Positions 1 to 51,600 of a DNA stretch of 64,000 nucleotides are shown piece by piece. A program made the position numbers and the translations under genes. The notes beneath the pieces were generated by a model that was not told where the DNA came from, did not search any database, and saw only the letters and a program-made list of their open reading frames with translations. The first letter of the stretch is position 1; each line of letters begins with the position of its first letter. The DNA is from Patiria pectinifera (Eukaryota; Echinodermata; Asteroidea; Valvatida; Asterinidae). The DNA lies in assembly GCA_029964075.1 (NCBI GenBank), contig CM057146.1:13907501-13971500 (forward strand), written 5' to 3'.

Positions 1-467
1 GCCGCAGCGGCTTGATCAGGCTTACCAGGGATCGAGATCGTCAATATTAACCCTAACCCTGCCAGATGCAACACAGTGCATCAGGTGGAAAAGTCTGGTG
101 CACTTTGATGCTTTCAGCTACCAACACCAGTGCATAAACTGCCAGTCCTGAGACAATGGCAGCTAGTCCCATTGAACAATGCCACAGTTGTATCCTGCTG
201 CATTTGGTGACCACAGACTCTGAGGTAGTTCAGCCTTGAGACTTTTGACCTGATGGATCTTGCTGCACTGGGCAGGCTTGTCACTTAGACAAGTGTTGCA
301 TGTTGCTGCATTTGGCAGGGTTTCTAGCCTAAATACCCTGGAGGGAGGGGGGGGGTAGGGTTAAGGGAACAAAATTCAAATCAAGGCTTGGCCCAACACT
401 AGCCTTCCAATATCAAAGGTCGGAGGCGATTTCATGTTGCTTTTTCGAGTTGAAACTTGTAACATAC

Positions 468-589
468 CATGTCCAGCAGCATTTCTATCTTCAGCTTGAG
501 CAGGTTATTCTCCTCGGCTAGTGACTCATTCTGCTTGCGTAGTTTGATGAATTCCCGCTGACTGACCCCGCCACTGCTGCCCGACGTTT
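468..589 (-). CDS. CBY1: CBY1 second coding exon (coiled coil)
   Basis: Residues 65-105: ETSGSSGGVSQREF, then the heptad-rich stretch that dimerises in the family. Acceptor TTTCAG, donor GTATGT, ends in phase 0. Confidence 0.92.
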
Positions 590-2153
590 CTGAAACAAAG
601 AATAGAAATCAGGTTAACGGTTTGTAATCTGAAAATTCTAAGCATAAAAATTGCAAATCATATGCCTTCTATGCCTTTTAATGACGCTAGCATTATCCAA
701 TCGTGTCAGCAAGTACTCCAAAATCAAAAGCAGGGTTGGGAACACGAAACAAAGTTCTCCTAAATACATGTGGGAGCAAAAACAAGTTTTTACTAGCAAC
801 TGATCAATAAAGAATCTGCAAGTGGGTTTAGGGTAACTTTGGTTAAGGATAATGCACGAGGAGTGCGCCGTTCGTGGGTATTCATCACGCTACCGAGTGT
901 ATTAACCTACTTAACACCCTCCAAGAATTCCTCTTTATTGCTTGAACGAAGGCCTTTGCACGTCTTCATTGTTGATTTTGTTAAAATGGGAAAATCAATT
1001 TTGATTATTTATGAAAAAAGAACAATGACGTCACATCTTTGTTATTATTTAGTGAATTAGTTACATTTAAAGCATTTAAAAGAACGGTAGTCCTCAAGCT
1101 GCCACAGTAGCCTAATGGTTAACAAGATGAGCTATGGATTGAAAGATCCCTGGTTCGAATCCTGCTGTGTCAGTTTTTCCAGCGACCATTTTGTTAATTG
1201 AAGGGAAAAAAGGAGAACGAAAGCATAAGTGTCTTGCAGTGATTCTGTGAAATTACTGATTTATATACATTTAAGTGGCTTCACCCACCTAGGCCATTCA
1301 CCATATGCTGAATAATGCAAAATAGTGGCAAGAAAAAACAATAGTGTGACATTACAGGAGGGTATTAAATTCGGGCGATTCACAATGCAGTGCGCCACCA
1401 AGAGTTTGCCACGGAGTTCTTTTTCCCAGTGCATTGTGGGAGATGGTCGACAAATTCTAGTCGCGGGACTTTGAAATTGTTAGTTTTTCCGGTCAGTAGT
1501 TTCGAAAGTGTATGGGTCGAGGATCTGTTTGCTCTTTTCTTTTCTTTTTATCAATATGGTGTTTTTTGTATGCCCCAATGTACAACATATTAGCTCAAGT
1601 TGTCTACTGATTCATTCAAATGGACCATGCATGTTTTGTCGACCGTAAACTTGAAAAATGGACTCTCCATGGCAAACTCTTGGTGGCGCACTCCATTGTG
1701 AATCGCCCGAATTGAACTAAATGCTAGGGCACCAGAACTGTGTAGAACCCCTGACCCTTGTAAGAACCATGTTGGATTCTTGCTAGTGTGAACGAAGTTC
1801 CCAGACTGCAGGGTCCAACACAGAGATTTTGGACAGTTTGATGAAAGGTCCTGTAATCACAAGTCATGTAGTCTCAAGCTATTCAAATTAATTTATTACA
1901 TGTGCCCTCATTGTGATTTGACTTGCGAATGAATCGATTATAGCTGAGTTGATACCATACCTGATATCCACATGCCGTTTTCAGAGTCAAATTTAATGAC
2001 TTGGCCCGCGATGCGCATGGCGGGTTGACCATAGTCGGCTCCGTACTCTTCCTCCCGGATGGAACTCTCAAGCTTGTTGAGGTTGTTGAGTGACAGCGAT
2101 CGCCGCGGCGGCGTTTTCTTTGTGTTGAATTTGTTACTCGGGAGAAGTGGCAT
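468..2153 (-). CDS. CBY1: Chibby family protein (CBY1 orthologue), 3'-partial, two coding exons seen
   Basis: Chibby is a small coiled-coil protein of the mother centriole and ciliary base that also binds beta-catenin and 14-3-3. Coding segments are 1961-2153 (start ATG 2151-2153) and 468-589; together they give residues 1-105 against about 126 in vertebrates. The N-terminus has the family signature KKTPPRRSLSLNNL, in which RRSLS aligns with the vertebrate 14-3-3 binding site around Ser20. It continues with EYGADYGQPAMRIAGQ and IKFDSENGMWIS, then the coiled coil KLRKQNESLAEENNLLKLKI. The intron is phase 1, with donor GTATGG at 1955-1960 and acceptor CAG at 590-592. After MLLDM a donor GTATGT (462-467) shows the gene continues, but I found no last exon in 1-461, so it lies outside. 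A CAG just upstream of the ATG (about 2189) suggests a non-coding first exon further right. The gene is divergent from IFT140. Confidence 0.93.
1098..1180 (+). repeat. tRNA-like SINE head
   Basis: TAGCCTAATGGTTA resembles a pol III A box and GGTTCGAATCC a B box, about 45 bp apart. The ends do not pair as an acceptor stem, so I call it a tRNA-derived repeat and not a tRNA gene. Confidence 0.5.
1368..1713. mobile_element. Short inverted-repeat element (MITE-like), intact copy
   Basis: The ends are near-perfect inverted repeats of about 45 bp, beginning AATTCGGGCGATTCACAATG at left and closing with its complement at right, including GCGCCACCAAGAGTTTGCC. A second copy with a truncated right end lies at 52631-52976. 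The short ORF inside is not conserved as protein. It sits in the CBY1 intron. Confidence 0.8.
1961..2153 (-). CDS. CBY1: CBY1 first coding exon
   Basis: Residues 1-64 plus one base of codon 65. It starts at ATG (CAT 2151-2153 on the plus strand) and ends at donor GTATGG. It carries the Chibby N-terminal motif and the GMWIS end, where vertebrate Chibby has NGQWIAE. Confidence 0.92.
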
Positions 2154-2159
2154 CTTGCA

Positions 2160-4097
2160 TTGATGACAGTAACAAACTAACAATACTAGGCCTGTAGGAA
2201 CAAGAGAAAGAAAAACTTGTTGGTTGCACCGCAAAGTGATATATCATGGATAGCTGTGGATGGCAATGCCTGTCTGTCACCTCGGTCATGGTGCATGGAA
2301 GCTATCCATGACTGCATACATGGTACAAGTAGTCATGGTAGTGTAAACGGATGATACATGTAGTTTTAATCACAAATGTTTGGAAACATTTGTGATTTTG
2401 GCCCAGATTAAACATGTTTAGCAAAAGGCAGTAGACCGTATTATTTTCCTAGAAGTTTTCCGCTAGTTTGGTCATTCCAAAATGCGCCCGCGCCTAGCAA
2501 GGTGTGTTTGTTTTGCCCGCGAACAAGATGGCGCATATTACCGTGAAACGTCTTATTACTATATTAGCCAGTACGGTATCCAACTGCGCATGTGTGCAAC
2601 AAGATGCTATGATTTGTTTTGGGGATAAATGCAGCAGATAAATGCACACAAGGCTATGGGGGACATGGTAACTGAATCTGTATTCTGTGCAATTTTTCGT
2701 GCAATCGAAAAGACATGGAAACTTTCGTTCGCACAAAAGTTTGGACACACAAGACACTTCGCATTTCCAAACGTTTTTTTTTTTAAATGTCACTTTAGAC
2801 ATGTTAGAAGAACATGGCGATCTCTTTAATTTTGCTGGTACCCCGCTCTGCTTTTGTGCACATACAATGAAATGTTTATCTTGAAAGAAACATAGTCGAA
2901 TCTTGAATAGGCCTACACCATACCACTGAGGTTGAGCTATAAAAAGGACACCGTACTGCTACGGCAAGCTGAACAAAAAAAATAGCCGAAATTTTTTTCC
3001 ATTTGGGGGAAAATTATGTCATATTTACACACACAAAATTTAAATTAGGGCAAATAAACAACATTAATTTTCATAGAACTTAGAAGGAAGGGGGGGGTGG
3101 GTCTGAAGCCGGTCCAGCTCTCTCCCCCCCATTTTTCCAAGTTAATTCAACAAGTCCATCTGCCAACAACTCTCAAATCAAATGTAGGCAATTCCTTCAA
3201 ATTTCAAGGGTTTAAATGCTAAGTTTTAACACAACCTAACTGATTGCCATGAAAACTAGTAATTACATTCACAATCAAATTCACCCTTGTTGGAAGAAAT
3301 CTTTCACAGAAAAACCTATGCGATGCGATGGCCGATGCGTCCTGCGACTCAACTGTCATGACTAGCTGTGCAGGCGTTGTTCACGTTCGTTTTAGCGCTC
3401 GACGACTGTTATGTTGAAAATTTGGTTAACACCAGCATAATACAGCGCAAGCGGTCAAAAGCCAATGCAAGACACAGACATGCATCAGTCGTTGCAAAAG
3501 TGACCTATGACCCCGACATACAACATATTTTGTGTTGCTAGACAGCAGTTGGAAGAGTGCGCAGACGTCGTTAGTTGTTTTCAAAAAGAAATGGTAAAAT
3601 CTGCCTAATTTTTCGGGGTTGAGACTGCCTTTAGAAAGGTAAGACTTTACTTCATCACACTTAATGTGTTGATTATGAATACAGTTTTGATTAACACAAT
3701 GAATTTATCCTTTTTATGTGTGCGGCGGTGTCTCCGTGATTGAGGAATGTACCACCAGTCATGTGGCAAGATAGTGGGAGGCAGGAACCAGTCCGATTGG
3801 ACATTGACAATACGTGTGTTGGAGAACCGGAGGCAGTCTGTCATTCTAGTTTTGGACACTTTATAAATTTAATTAAGGTTTCTATTATTAATTTAAAAAA
3901 CCCACCAAAAACAAACATAATACTACATCAGTGTTCAGTAGCACATTCAAAACAATACAATGATTGACAAGAATGTTGCATCCTGATGCCACTTTTTTCA
4001 ATAAATTTTGACCCCTGACACTCGGCCAGTGACAGGTTTTAAAATAAAAGGGGCGACATTTATTTGTGTGGTTAGAGACGTGAAAGGGGATTAGTAC
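2160..4097. other. Intergenic sequence and probable CBY1 5' region, no gene seen
   Basis: No coding exon is recognisable. It holds the YY1-like motif at 2525, a run of simple A/T-rich sequence, and at about 3973 a fragment related to the 50.6-kb inverted-repeat element. Confidence 0.5.
2525..2534 (+). promoter_or_regulatory. Candidate TSS-proximal YY1-like motif
   Basis: AAGATGGCGC lies in a short GC-richer patch (CGCCCGCGCC at 2485, GCCCGCGAAC at 2516) upstream of the CBY1 start codon. YY1 motifs of this form are common at animal transcription starts. The sequence shows only the motif and the local GC rise; assigning it to CBY1 is inference. Confidence 0.25.
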
Positions 4098-4106
4098 CTC
4101 AGGAGA

Positions 4107-5081
4107 TAGTCCGAGTAACTTGGACCCAACTTATCGCCTTTTTTAACATTTGGACATGGTCTGGCGATAGTTTTTAGTAGGGTCCAAGCTAATACCACGA
4201 GCTGGACAACACCGTCCCAAAAACCAACATTTTCCAACAAAAAACATCAGATTTCACCTTCAAAACGGCCTCCAAATTACTAGATATGCCACCTGAGGTA
4301 CAATAAAACATCGATGATTAAGATGCTTGTACTGAAGTTTACTTACGATCCGGAAAAAAAAGTGAAATTTTCCGTTCATTTCGGAGAGCTCCCCTCGCGA
4401 TCTTGAACACGTTAAATTTCCGATCGTGTTTAATGTTTGAACGACGCGATTTCTTCTTCATGCCCAGCGTACATTCGATGGTCCCCATATGATAATAAGT
4501 AGACTGGATCACGTTTGTAAACACATGTGCATTTCAAACGATAATAGGGAGTCGGGAACTAGCGCAGCTTTTATGGCGGATACCAGTTCAAGCTGGTTCC
4601 CGATTCCCTTTTACAGTTCGAAATGCACATGTATGTGTTTACAAACGTGACTCGTTATCATAATCGATGCGTCGCGCGCGCTTGGTAACGGAATCACATT
4701 CGGGATACGAGGACCATCAAATGTTATCTGGGCATGAAGAAGAAATCGCGTCGTTCAAACATTAAACACGATTGGAAAATTAACTTGTTCAAGATCGCGA
4801 GGGGAGCTCTCCGAAATGAACGGAAAATGTCACTTTTTTTTCCGGATCGTAAGTAAACTTCAGTACAACCATCTTAATCATCGATGTCTACTTGTACCTC
4901 AGGTGGCATATCTAGTAATTTGGAGGCCGTTTTGAAGGTGAAATCTGATGTTTTTTGTTGGAAAATGTTGGTTTTTGGGACGGTGTTGTCCAGCTCGCGG
5001 CATTAGCTTGGACCCTACTATCGCCAGACCATGTCCAAATGTTAAAAAAGGCGATAAGTTGGGTCCAAGTTACTCGGACTA
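4107..5081. mobile_element. Foldback element with ~470-bp terminal inverted repeats (Mutator-like candidate)
   Basis: The sequence reads TAGTCCGAGTAACTTGGACC inward from both ends. The arms (about 4107-4560 and 4597-5081) are nearly identical over the outer 250 bp, apart from a 7-bp indel and a few substitutions. Immediately outside are CTCAGGAGA (4098-4106) and CTCAGAAGA (5082-5090), a 9-bp direct repeat with one mismatch, as expected for a target-site duplication of Mutator-type elements. The right arm has about 40 extra bases near 4665-4710. Each arm carries TGTAAACA (4516-4523, and inverted at 4636-4643), a short ORF beginning MKKKSRRSNIKHD, and a GTAAGT donor-like site. No transposase is present. 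It occupies the CBY1-IFT140 intergenic region. Confidence 0.75.
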
Positions 5082-5475
5082 CTCAGAAGACAGGTTTAAA
5101 AAGAAGGAGACCCTTCCCCTCTCTCCGCTAAAAAAAACAGGGGGAATAACCCTTGCCTGTGTGTTAATAGTATTATCATCCTTTTTCTCTCGTCACAAGA
5201 CTAGCATTGAACTGGTTATTTTCACAAAAGACAATGAAAGAAGAAATTGTGGAAGTCCATTTTATGTGCATACACATAAGAATGCATGAGTATTTAAGTC
5301 AACGCGTAAAATATAAATGTAGTATGCAAAAGTTTTAAAAGTCAGAATTTTTGTATTGTAGGCATAGGGCCCAAGATAATTAAAGCAGCCATCTTCTATT
5401 TCTAAGAAATGTAAGATTGTCTGACGTACCTGCCTTTTTTCCTTCTCTTTTTTAGCATAGTGCACTTGCATAGAC

Positions 5476-45416
<39,941 letters not shown>

Positions 45417-45479
45417 GAACGTGCTGAACGAAAATTTGCTGAGAACCAGTAGAGAGCTGTATCAACAAACTGTATCAAT

Positions 45480-46010
45480 GAGTCCGAGTACCAAGTCATG
45501 TAGGTCGAGTCTGAGTCAAGAGTCACAAAGGTCCAGTCCGAGTCTGAGTCACGAGTCACTTTCATATAGCACTAAAAATGATTGGAAGATACTGCCGGGC
45601 AAGGCACCAGAGCCTGGAAAGGATAATCTGGTATCGAACACTATCAATCTTGCGTTTATGCAATATATCAAGTGTGGACGCTGGGGTACACGTTTTGATA
45701 CATTGATTGCCCAAATCAATATATCAGAAACAATTCAGCCGCACGCCCTGTGTTTGTAAAGTACTTAAATGTGGGTTTTTTTTTGCACTGCACTGAGTCT
45801 GTATCACTAAGGAAAGGATCATCTTCAAAATAATTTGTAATAATATTGTTGAAAAATAAGTGATTTGTGGTAATTTTGGTTGAGTCCCGAGTTATGTAGG
45901 TCAAGTCCGAGTCCAAGTCCGAGTCATTTGTCATCGTACATCGAGTCAGAGTCCAAGTCACAAAAACTATACTCGGGTCAGACTCGAGTCCGAGTCACGA
46001 GTCATACAAC
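45480..46010 (+). repeat. GAGTCCGAGTC-type degenerate repeats
   Basis: Two clusters (45480-45565 and 45880-46010) of GAGTCCGAGTCA, GTCAAGTCCGAGTCC and relatives in the IFT140 3' UTR. The same motif family fills 53480-53775. Confidence 0.7.
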
Positions 46011-46059
46011 TCTGTTTTAAAGGTCATTCTATAAAGTTAGGGTGCACCTTTTTCCCTGT

Positions 46060-46640
46060 CCCATCTGACAGGTATGATTTTGTCATTCTGATGCACTCCT
46101 TAATGCAATCGTCCTCGGAGAGTGATATACAAATATTGAGTGGCTCAGAGTGAAATGGGAGGAATATTATCGCAAGGTAAAATCTGGACTTTTCCATTTC
46201 ACGAGGCGAAGCCGAGTGAACTGGAAAAGTCCAGATTTTACCGAGCGATAATATTCCTCCCATTTCACAATTTAAAGCCACTCAATATTTGTTTTATATA
46301 ACTGACATATAGATCCTTGTCATTTGATATATTTGAACTTTTATTTCACTACAAAATTGATGGGAAATGTATTTCTCTCTTCCAAACCACCCCTTCACGA
46401 AAATGTTTGAACCCCACTCTGTAGCGCTGGCTCTTTGGAACAATACGCGCTATGCGCAACGCTGAACGCGCACACCAGCATGCATTTGCACACAAATACC
46501 GCGTCATGATCTTAACTGTTGAATAGTATTTCCCATTCCCCATGGGCGGATAGTACTTTTTGAGACCTGGCGTGAATGGGAGTAATAACGAATGTCATGT
46601 GATGTGAGTTCTGCCAATCAAATGACAAGGATATGTATGT
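46060..46640. mobile_element. Snapback element, GAGGCGAAGCC family, copy 2
   Basis: From 46130 to 46300 the sequence folds back: AAATATTGAGTGGCT...GGAGGAATATTATCG...GGAAAAGTCCAG, turning at GAGGCGAAGCCGAG. Right-hand blocks are shared with 25060-25530. Confidence 0.75.
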
Positions 46641-47559
46641 CGGTTATATAATTATGAATAGCAAAAAAAACAAAAATCAATCAAGTCATTCTTAATAACT
46701 GAATGGCGAATTACGAAGTACCAAGGTAACAGGGATGGGAAATATGTCACACTTTGGACCATTAGTTTATAGAATGACGCATAATATGATTGAAAATCTT
46801 TGTATTAATATAAATTGTCAAAAAGATAGAGCGTTTTTTTCTTCAGACGTAAGAAAAACAAGCTGCATGTCTCACTTTCATGTTAATATACATGTGTCTG
46901 TATTCACATAAAATGAAATCAAGTTCACGTATTCTCAATTATTCATAAAACATTCATCTTACTGCACCAAAGGAACACAGTGCTGTTGTCAGCATTTCTG
47001 AGATTTTAAAGTTGCTGTAAATATTTGGTTCCTATAGTGAGGACATTTGTAGAAAAGACTAAGAATTGTACATTGTGTACAGAAACAAAACAAAATTCAC
47101 TTAAATCTATATACTGTCTTAAGGAATGATTCTTTCATTAGTACATGTATGTTTTGTTTTACTTGATAAAAGCTGCCTTTCCATGCCTGTTTTCAGTCCG
47201 TTTTTTGCATATGGAAAGGTGGCTTATTAAAAGATGTTGAGTTTATATTAGGCTGTGTGCTAGGACATTATATTTTCATCTTTTCCAGTCGTGTTAAATT
47301 TTGATTCCACAACCAGTACTGACCTTCATGCATTGTACTTAAGTGTTTGTTGTTTCTTTTCAATTTTATTTATTTGTTATTTTTTTAAGCTATGCCTGAT
47401 TTTCAGATCGGTAAATTGTATTCAGTTTTAAGCGGTGTTTGAGCGTTGAGTGATATTTTTGAGATTTTTTTTCTTTCTTCAAAATACATGGGTCTATTGT
47501 CGACTAAAAAGGAATAAAATCATTTCACAAAAGAATACGGTTTGCTTTCGTCAACATAT

Positions 47560-48524
47560 TTTATTATAGGTATGCTCTGAATAAACACATGATCTGTATC
47601 AAATTTACATATTTGTGTATAAGTAAAAGAAAAATTATAAATAGCTTGATTTTCATTTACACAGATAACACCACAGCAATATGCATACAAAATATTTACA
47701 ATTAAAAAACAAAAATATATTGCAAAAGACTTGTTCACTGTGTACCTGTGACAATTTTATCTGTCGCTAAAACGTCCAACTGAAAAGGAAATGAAATTGT
47801 CATAAGAATGTCAAGAATTATGGCACACTGATATGACTTGGGGTTCTACTTAACGGCTTTTGTTTTCTGTGAAAATTAGCTGCATGCCCTGAATTGTTTA
47901 ATAATGAAAACGACACACAAAGCTTAAAAGTGGTTTGTACTAAAATATGCCAACTTGTCTGGATTTCAAGATGTTATAAAACGGTTTTAAACGTTTGCTT
48001 TTCTCAAAGTTAAAAAAAAAACACTGTATGGATAAGAAACTACGAAATGAAAAAACAAATTCCAATTGAAACGTTTCCAGTGTAAATTTCCCTTGTATGT
48101 TTTTTATTTGTTCAAACTTTCACTCGGGAGGTAACACACTGAGTATACAGTGTTTAAACGTCAGTGAAGGGCAAAACCTAAAATTTGATTTATATCACCC
48201 CGACGCAAAATTCCATCTTATAATACTTGTATGTTTTTCTTTTATGTAAAAAAGATTGTGTGAAAATATTAATATGCCTAATATCAAAACAAAATGAAAA
48301 ATAACACCAAATATGACAGCATTCGAGTTTAAATTTTTAAAATATCTGCAACATTATAGCCCGTTGTGACAAAACATGCCAGGCTTCGTTATGAATCATT
48401 TTCACGGAGGGGGTCATGAATAATAAAAACGAAGTTGGGACAGATTTAGGTTCTAACTCCCTATGAAGTAAGGTTCCAATTTTCCGGCGTGCTATTTTGA
48501 AAGACCCACACTGTTGTAGTGGTG
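47560..48524 (-). other. FAM227 3' UTR with poly(A) signal
   Basis: AATAAA on the minus strand at 47560-47565, 42 bp from the IFT140 signal on the other strand. The interval also contains a TTTTGCGTCGGGGTGAT-type repeat fragment at 48120-48235. Confidence 0.45.
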
Positions 48525-48605
48525 TTATGTATAGACCTGGTCTTGTTGTAACAAGGCTTCCTCAACGGCCAGCGCTGCCCCCGTACTGACTTCATCATGG
48601 TCTTT
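48525..48605 (-). CDS. FAM227A: FAM227 last coding exon
   Basis: KDHDEVSTGAALAVEEALLQ then QDQVYT and stop at 48525-48527. Acceptor TTTGCAG, phase 0. Confidence 0.75.
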   Translation of the reverse strand, partial: KDHDEVSTGAALAVEEALLQQDQVYT

Positions 48606-51600
48606 CTGCAAACAATGACCAAAAAAAATTGTGTTGAGGTGCAAAAGATTTTTCATTAGAATGTTGTGATCGACCAGGGCTGCAGTCAAGTCATCACAAG
48701 TCATTACAGTCAAAAGTCATTAAATGGCCTATGCAATGTTATGTTTTTGATGCAATCCTTGAATATGCACCTTTGTATCCTATTTAAACTTAAATTTCAA
48801 GTTTCCGTATTGCAATTTTCAAAAGGTCGTTTGGTGCTTTTTGGTTTTTATGCTGATGCAAATTTCCATATTCATGAGCAAATGTGTGACGTCATTTCAG
48901 GCACTGAGAAACCTCAATGTTACAGCTATTTCAGCACAAAAACTTTGCCAGAATTTTGGATATTTTCCTGTCCTTGTGGTGGTGGTTCGTTATCGTGTCT
49001 GTACACGGCAATAAGCCAGTGAGCAAACTTTTACTTCAGATGCTTTCAATGAGCAGATATATCGGTTCACAATTTGAACAGAAAACTCCTAAACTGAAAA
49101 GTGTCTCCCTGAAAAGACATCACAGCAACCTCAGCTGTCTGGAAAAACATGGACAATTTTAAACTTTCAAAGAAGTGCACTTTTCAATCAAAATTAACCA
49201 AAAAGGGATGTCAAATAGTTTTCATACATTTAAGAGGAGTAGAAAGTTGCACAAAATGTGATCCAAAGAAAAATTTATTTCATGGACCCTTTTAACAAAT
49301 CATCAACCTCATAAAAGGTGTATATGTACAAAGCTTGCAAATTTACTTGTGATTTGATTTGACTAATGACTGACATGAGATGGATTTAATTAAATACTCT
49401 GCTACATGTATAATGTATTTAAAGGATAGGCAAGTTCAAAGTCTGTCAACAGAGGGCGCTGTTTACTGTCAGGATGAGACTGTTTCAAGAATCTTACCAG
49501 TAACTCCAGGACTAAAAGATCGCTCAGTCGCTTCATCTCCCTGGGCTGTGCCATAAGTGACTCTTCTCGTCTGAATGGAGAGAGAAACAACAGGAATGAG
49601 GAACAAGTTAACACTCGCAATTTAATTTGTTTAAAAGCAAACCAGTGTCATAAGGATGTCCACTGTGTCCACACTTCATGCAACCTTCGCAGTGGTGAAA
49701 GCAATGTTATACTGGTTGCCACTGCGCAGGCTTCATTGGCCAAAGTTAAGGACGGAAACCAGTCTATGGTAGACATGGCATAACAGGTTGAATTTGACAT
49801 TGCAAAAATGCCAAACATGCATCGATGGAAAACAAACATTTCTGCGGGTTAAATTCACACAATATGATCTCTCTTCTCTGTGTATGTAATTTTCCATTTG
49901 GAAAGGATGTTGCAAGCTGACACCACTTCAGCAGTTGTGTACAAAAAGAATTTCCTAACAAAATTGGAAATGTTTCTCAGTCCCGGCTACATGTCTTATC
50001 ATCATTTTTGCAATGACTGACCTTCATTGAGATGATATATGAAGAAAAAAGCAGCGTCAGGTTGCAACAGTCTTTCCTTCCATTTTAATGTAATTATGTC
50101 ACTGGTGTTCCGTCCGTACTTGAAGCGATACAGCGGTGCATTCGACAACATTTCTGCCGCAGCACACGGTATAATGTTGCAATACGGGTGGTATTGGCCA
50201 ACAGCCGTTATGACTAACGTTGAGAATCTTGGTGTGCACAACTTAAATTCTCTATTGTTCTTAAGAATCATCAACCTTGAAATATATTTCTATATTAATC
50301 AAGGCAAGTTTTGTATGCCAGTGTCCATAGCCTTCGTGGCACAAATAAAATAAAAAAGGAACTCCTGCATGGTGAAATGGAGACGGCCACTAGCGGTTGC
50401 TCTCAACATCAGAGCATACAGGAGCATATTGAAGATTAACGGGCTCATTTTAGCCACTTGCTCCCACTAATTTTGAGCCCTGATGCAAGTATAAAAAGTC
50501 GTTCTTAGGACATTATCTATCGTTATATTAACAATTTAAAAGCTCCTCAGTGGAAATACATAATGCAAAGACTGGCATGATGGACAGGTACATACCACAT
50601 TAAAAAAATAGGAAAAAAATGTTGCAACCTGACGCCACTTCCGCGATTGTGTACAAAGTCTATGGAGAGTCAAGAACATTTTCAAAGTAGTTCCTAACAA
50701 AATTGGAAATATTTCTCAGTCCCAGATTCATGTCTTATCATCACTTTTGCAATGAATGACCTTCATTGAGACGATATATGAAGAAAAATGTGGCGTCAGG
50801 TTGCAACATTTTTTCCAAAAAGTATTCTAAAAAAAAATCCTGACCGATCGACTCTTTATTTTTTTGACAGTGTAACCGGAAACCCACTTTTTTTTGGCCT
50901 TGTCTTTAAGTTGATGAAAAAAAATTGTTACATGTAATTGAGTCATGACTGGCTCAATTACAACTCAGCCCTACACACAAGATTAGCATACTTCTATTTT
51001 GCTATTAATTTTATGCCCAGTGGATGACATGTAAATGACTAGTAGTTCAATTGATACTTGATAACAACACTGATATTGGGAAACCTTTTTATTAAGCAAT
51101 GCAACAAAATTTCTAAATAAATGAGCACATCCTGCTTAAAATATCCTTCCTGTGATAAATGTCCTTACTACATTTTTATGAGAGTTGGAATGTTTTTTTT
51201 TCTTGGGGGTGGGGGAGGAATAATGGTCTTGAATAAAGTACCTCATGTGTTCCTGCAGGTGTTGTTTCTGTCTCTTCAGGAAGTGTGTGTGGGTCTTGAG
51301 TCCATCGTCATACATCATCTGGTAGGTGTCGTCTGCGTGCCTGATGGAATGGAAGGTGTCCTGGATCAGCTGCTTGTAAGTAGGGGCGTCCATCGTGCAT
51401 AAGGAGTTAAAGGTAATATACAACATTTGCAAACATAAAAAACAAAACTACATAATTATTATGAAATACCTTACTTGACTGTAAAGTGTATGTGAATAAT
51501 AGTCTCAAGCATCCTGTGTAATGATGACACCAGGAGCACGTTTTGGCGGCCCTTGAACTGGAACATGTTTCTGACGTCACAGCCGTGACCCGAAACATGT

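Larger units (their letters stand above)
45417..47535 (+). other. IFT140: IFT140 3' UTR with poly(A) signal
   Basis: AATAAA at 47513-47518 is the signal that best separates IFT140 from the converging FAM227 gene. The interval also holds GAGTCCGAGTC-type repeats (45480-46010) and a snapback element (from about 46060), so an earlier poly(A) site is possible. Confidence 0.5.

Noticed and set aside
1390..1593. 67-residue ORF as a gene
   Set aside because: Lies wholly inside the inverted-repeat element; in the second copy at 52.6 kb the frame is not preserved over its length.
2154..5475. RFX X-box shared by CBY1 and IFT140
   Set aside because: I looked for GTTGCC-type half sites facing GGYAAC. 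GGTAAC at 4684 and GTTGCT at 3535 lack a matching partner.
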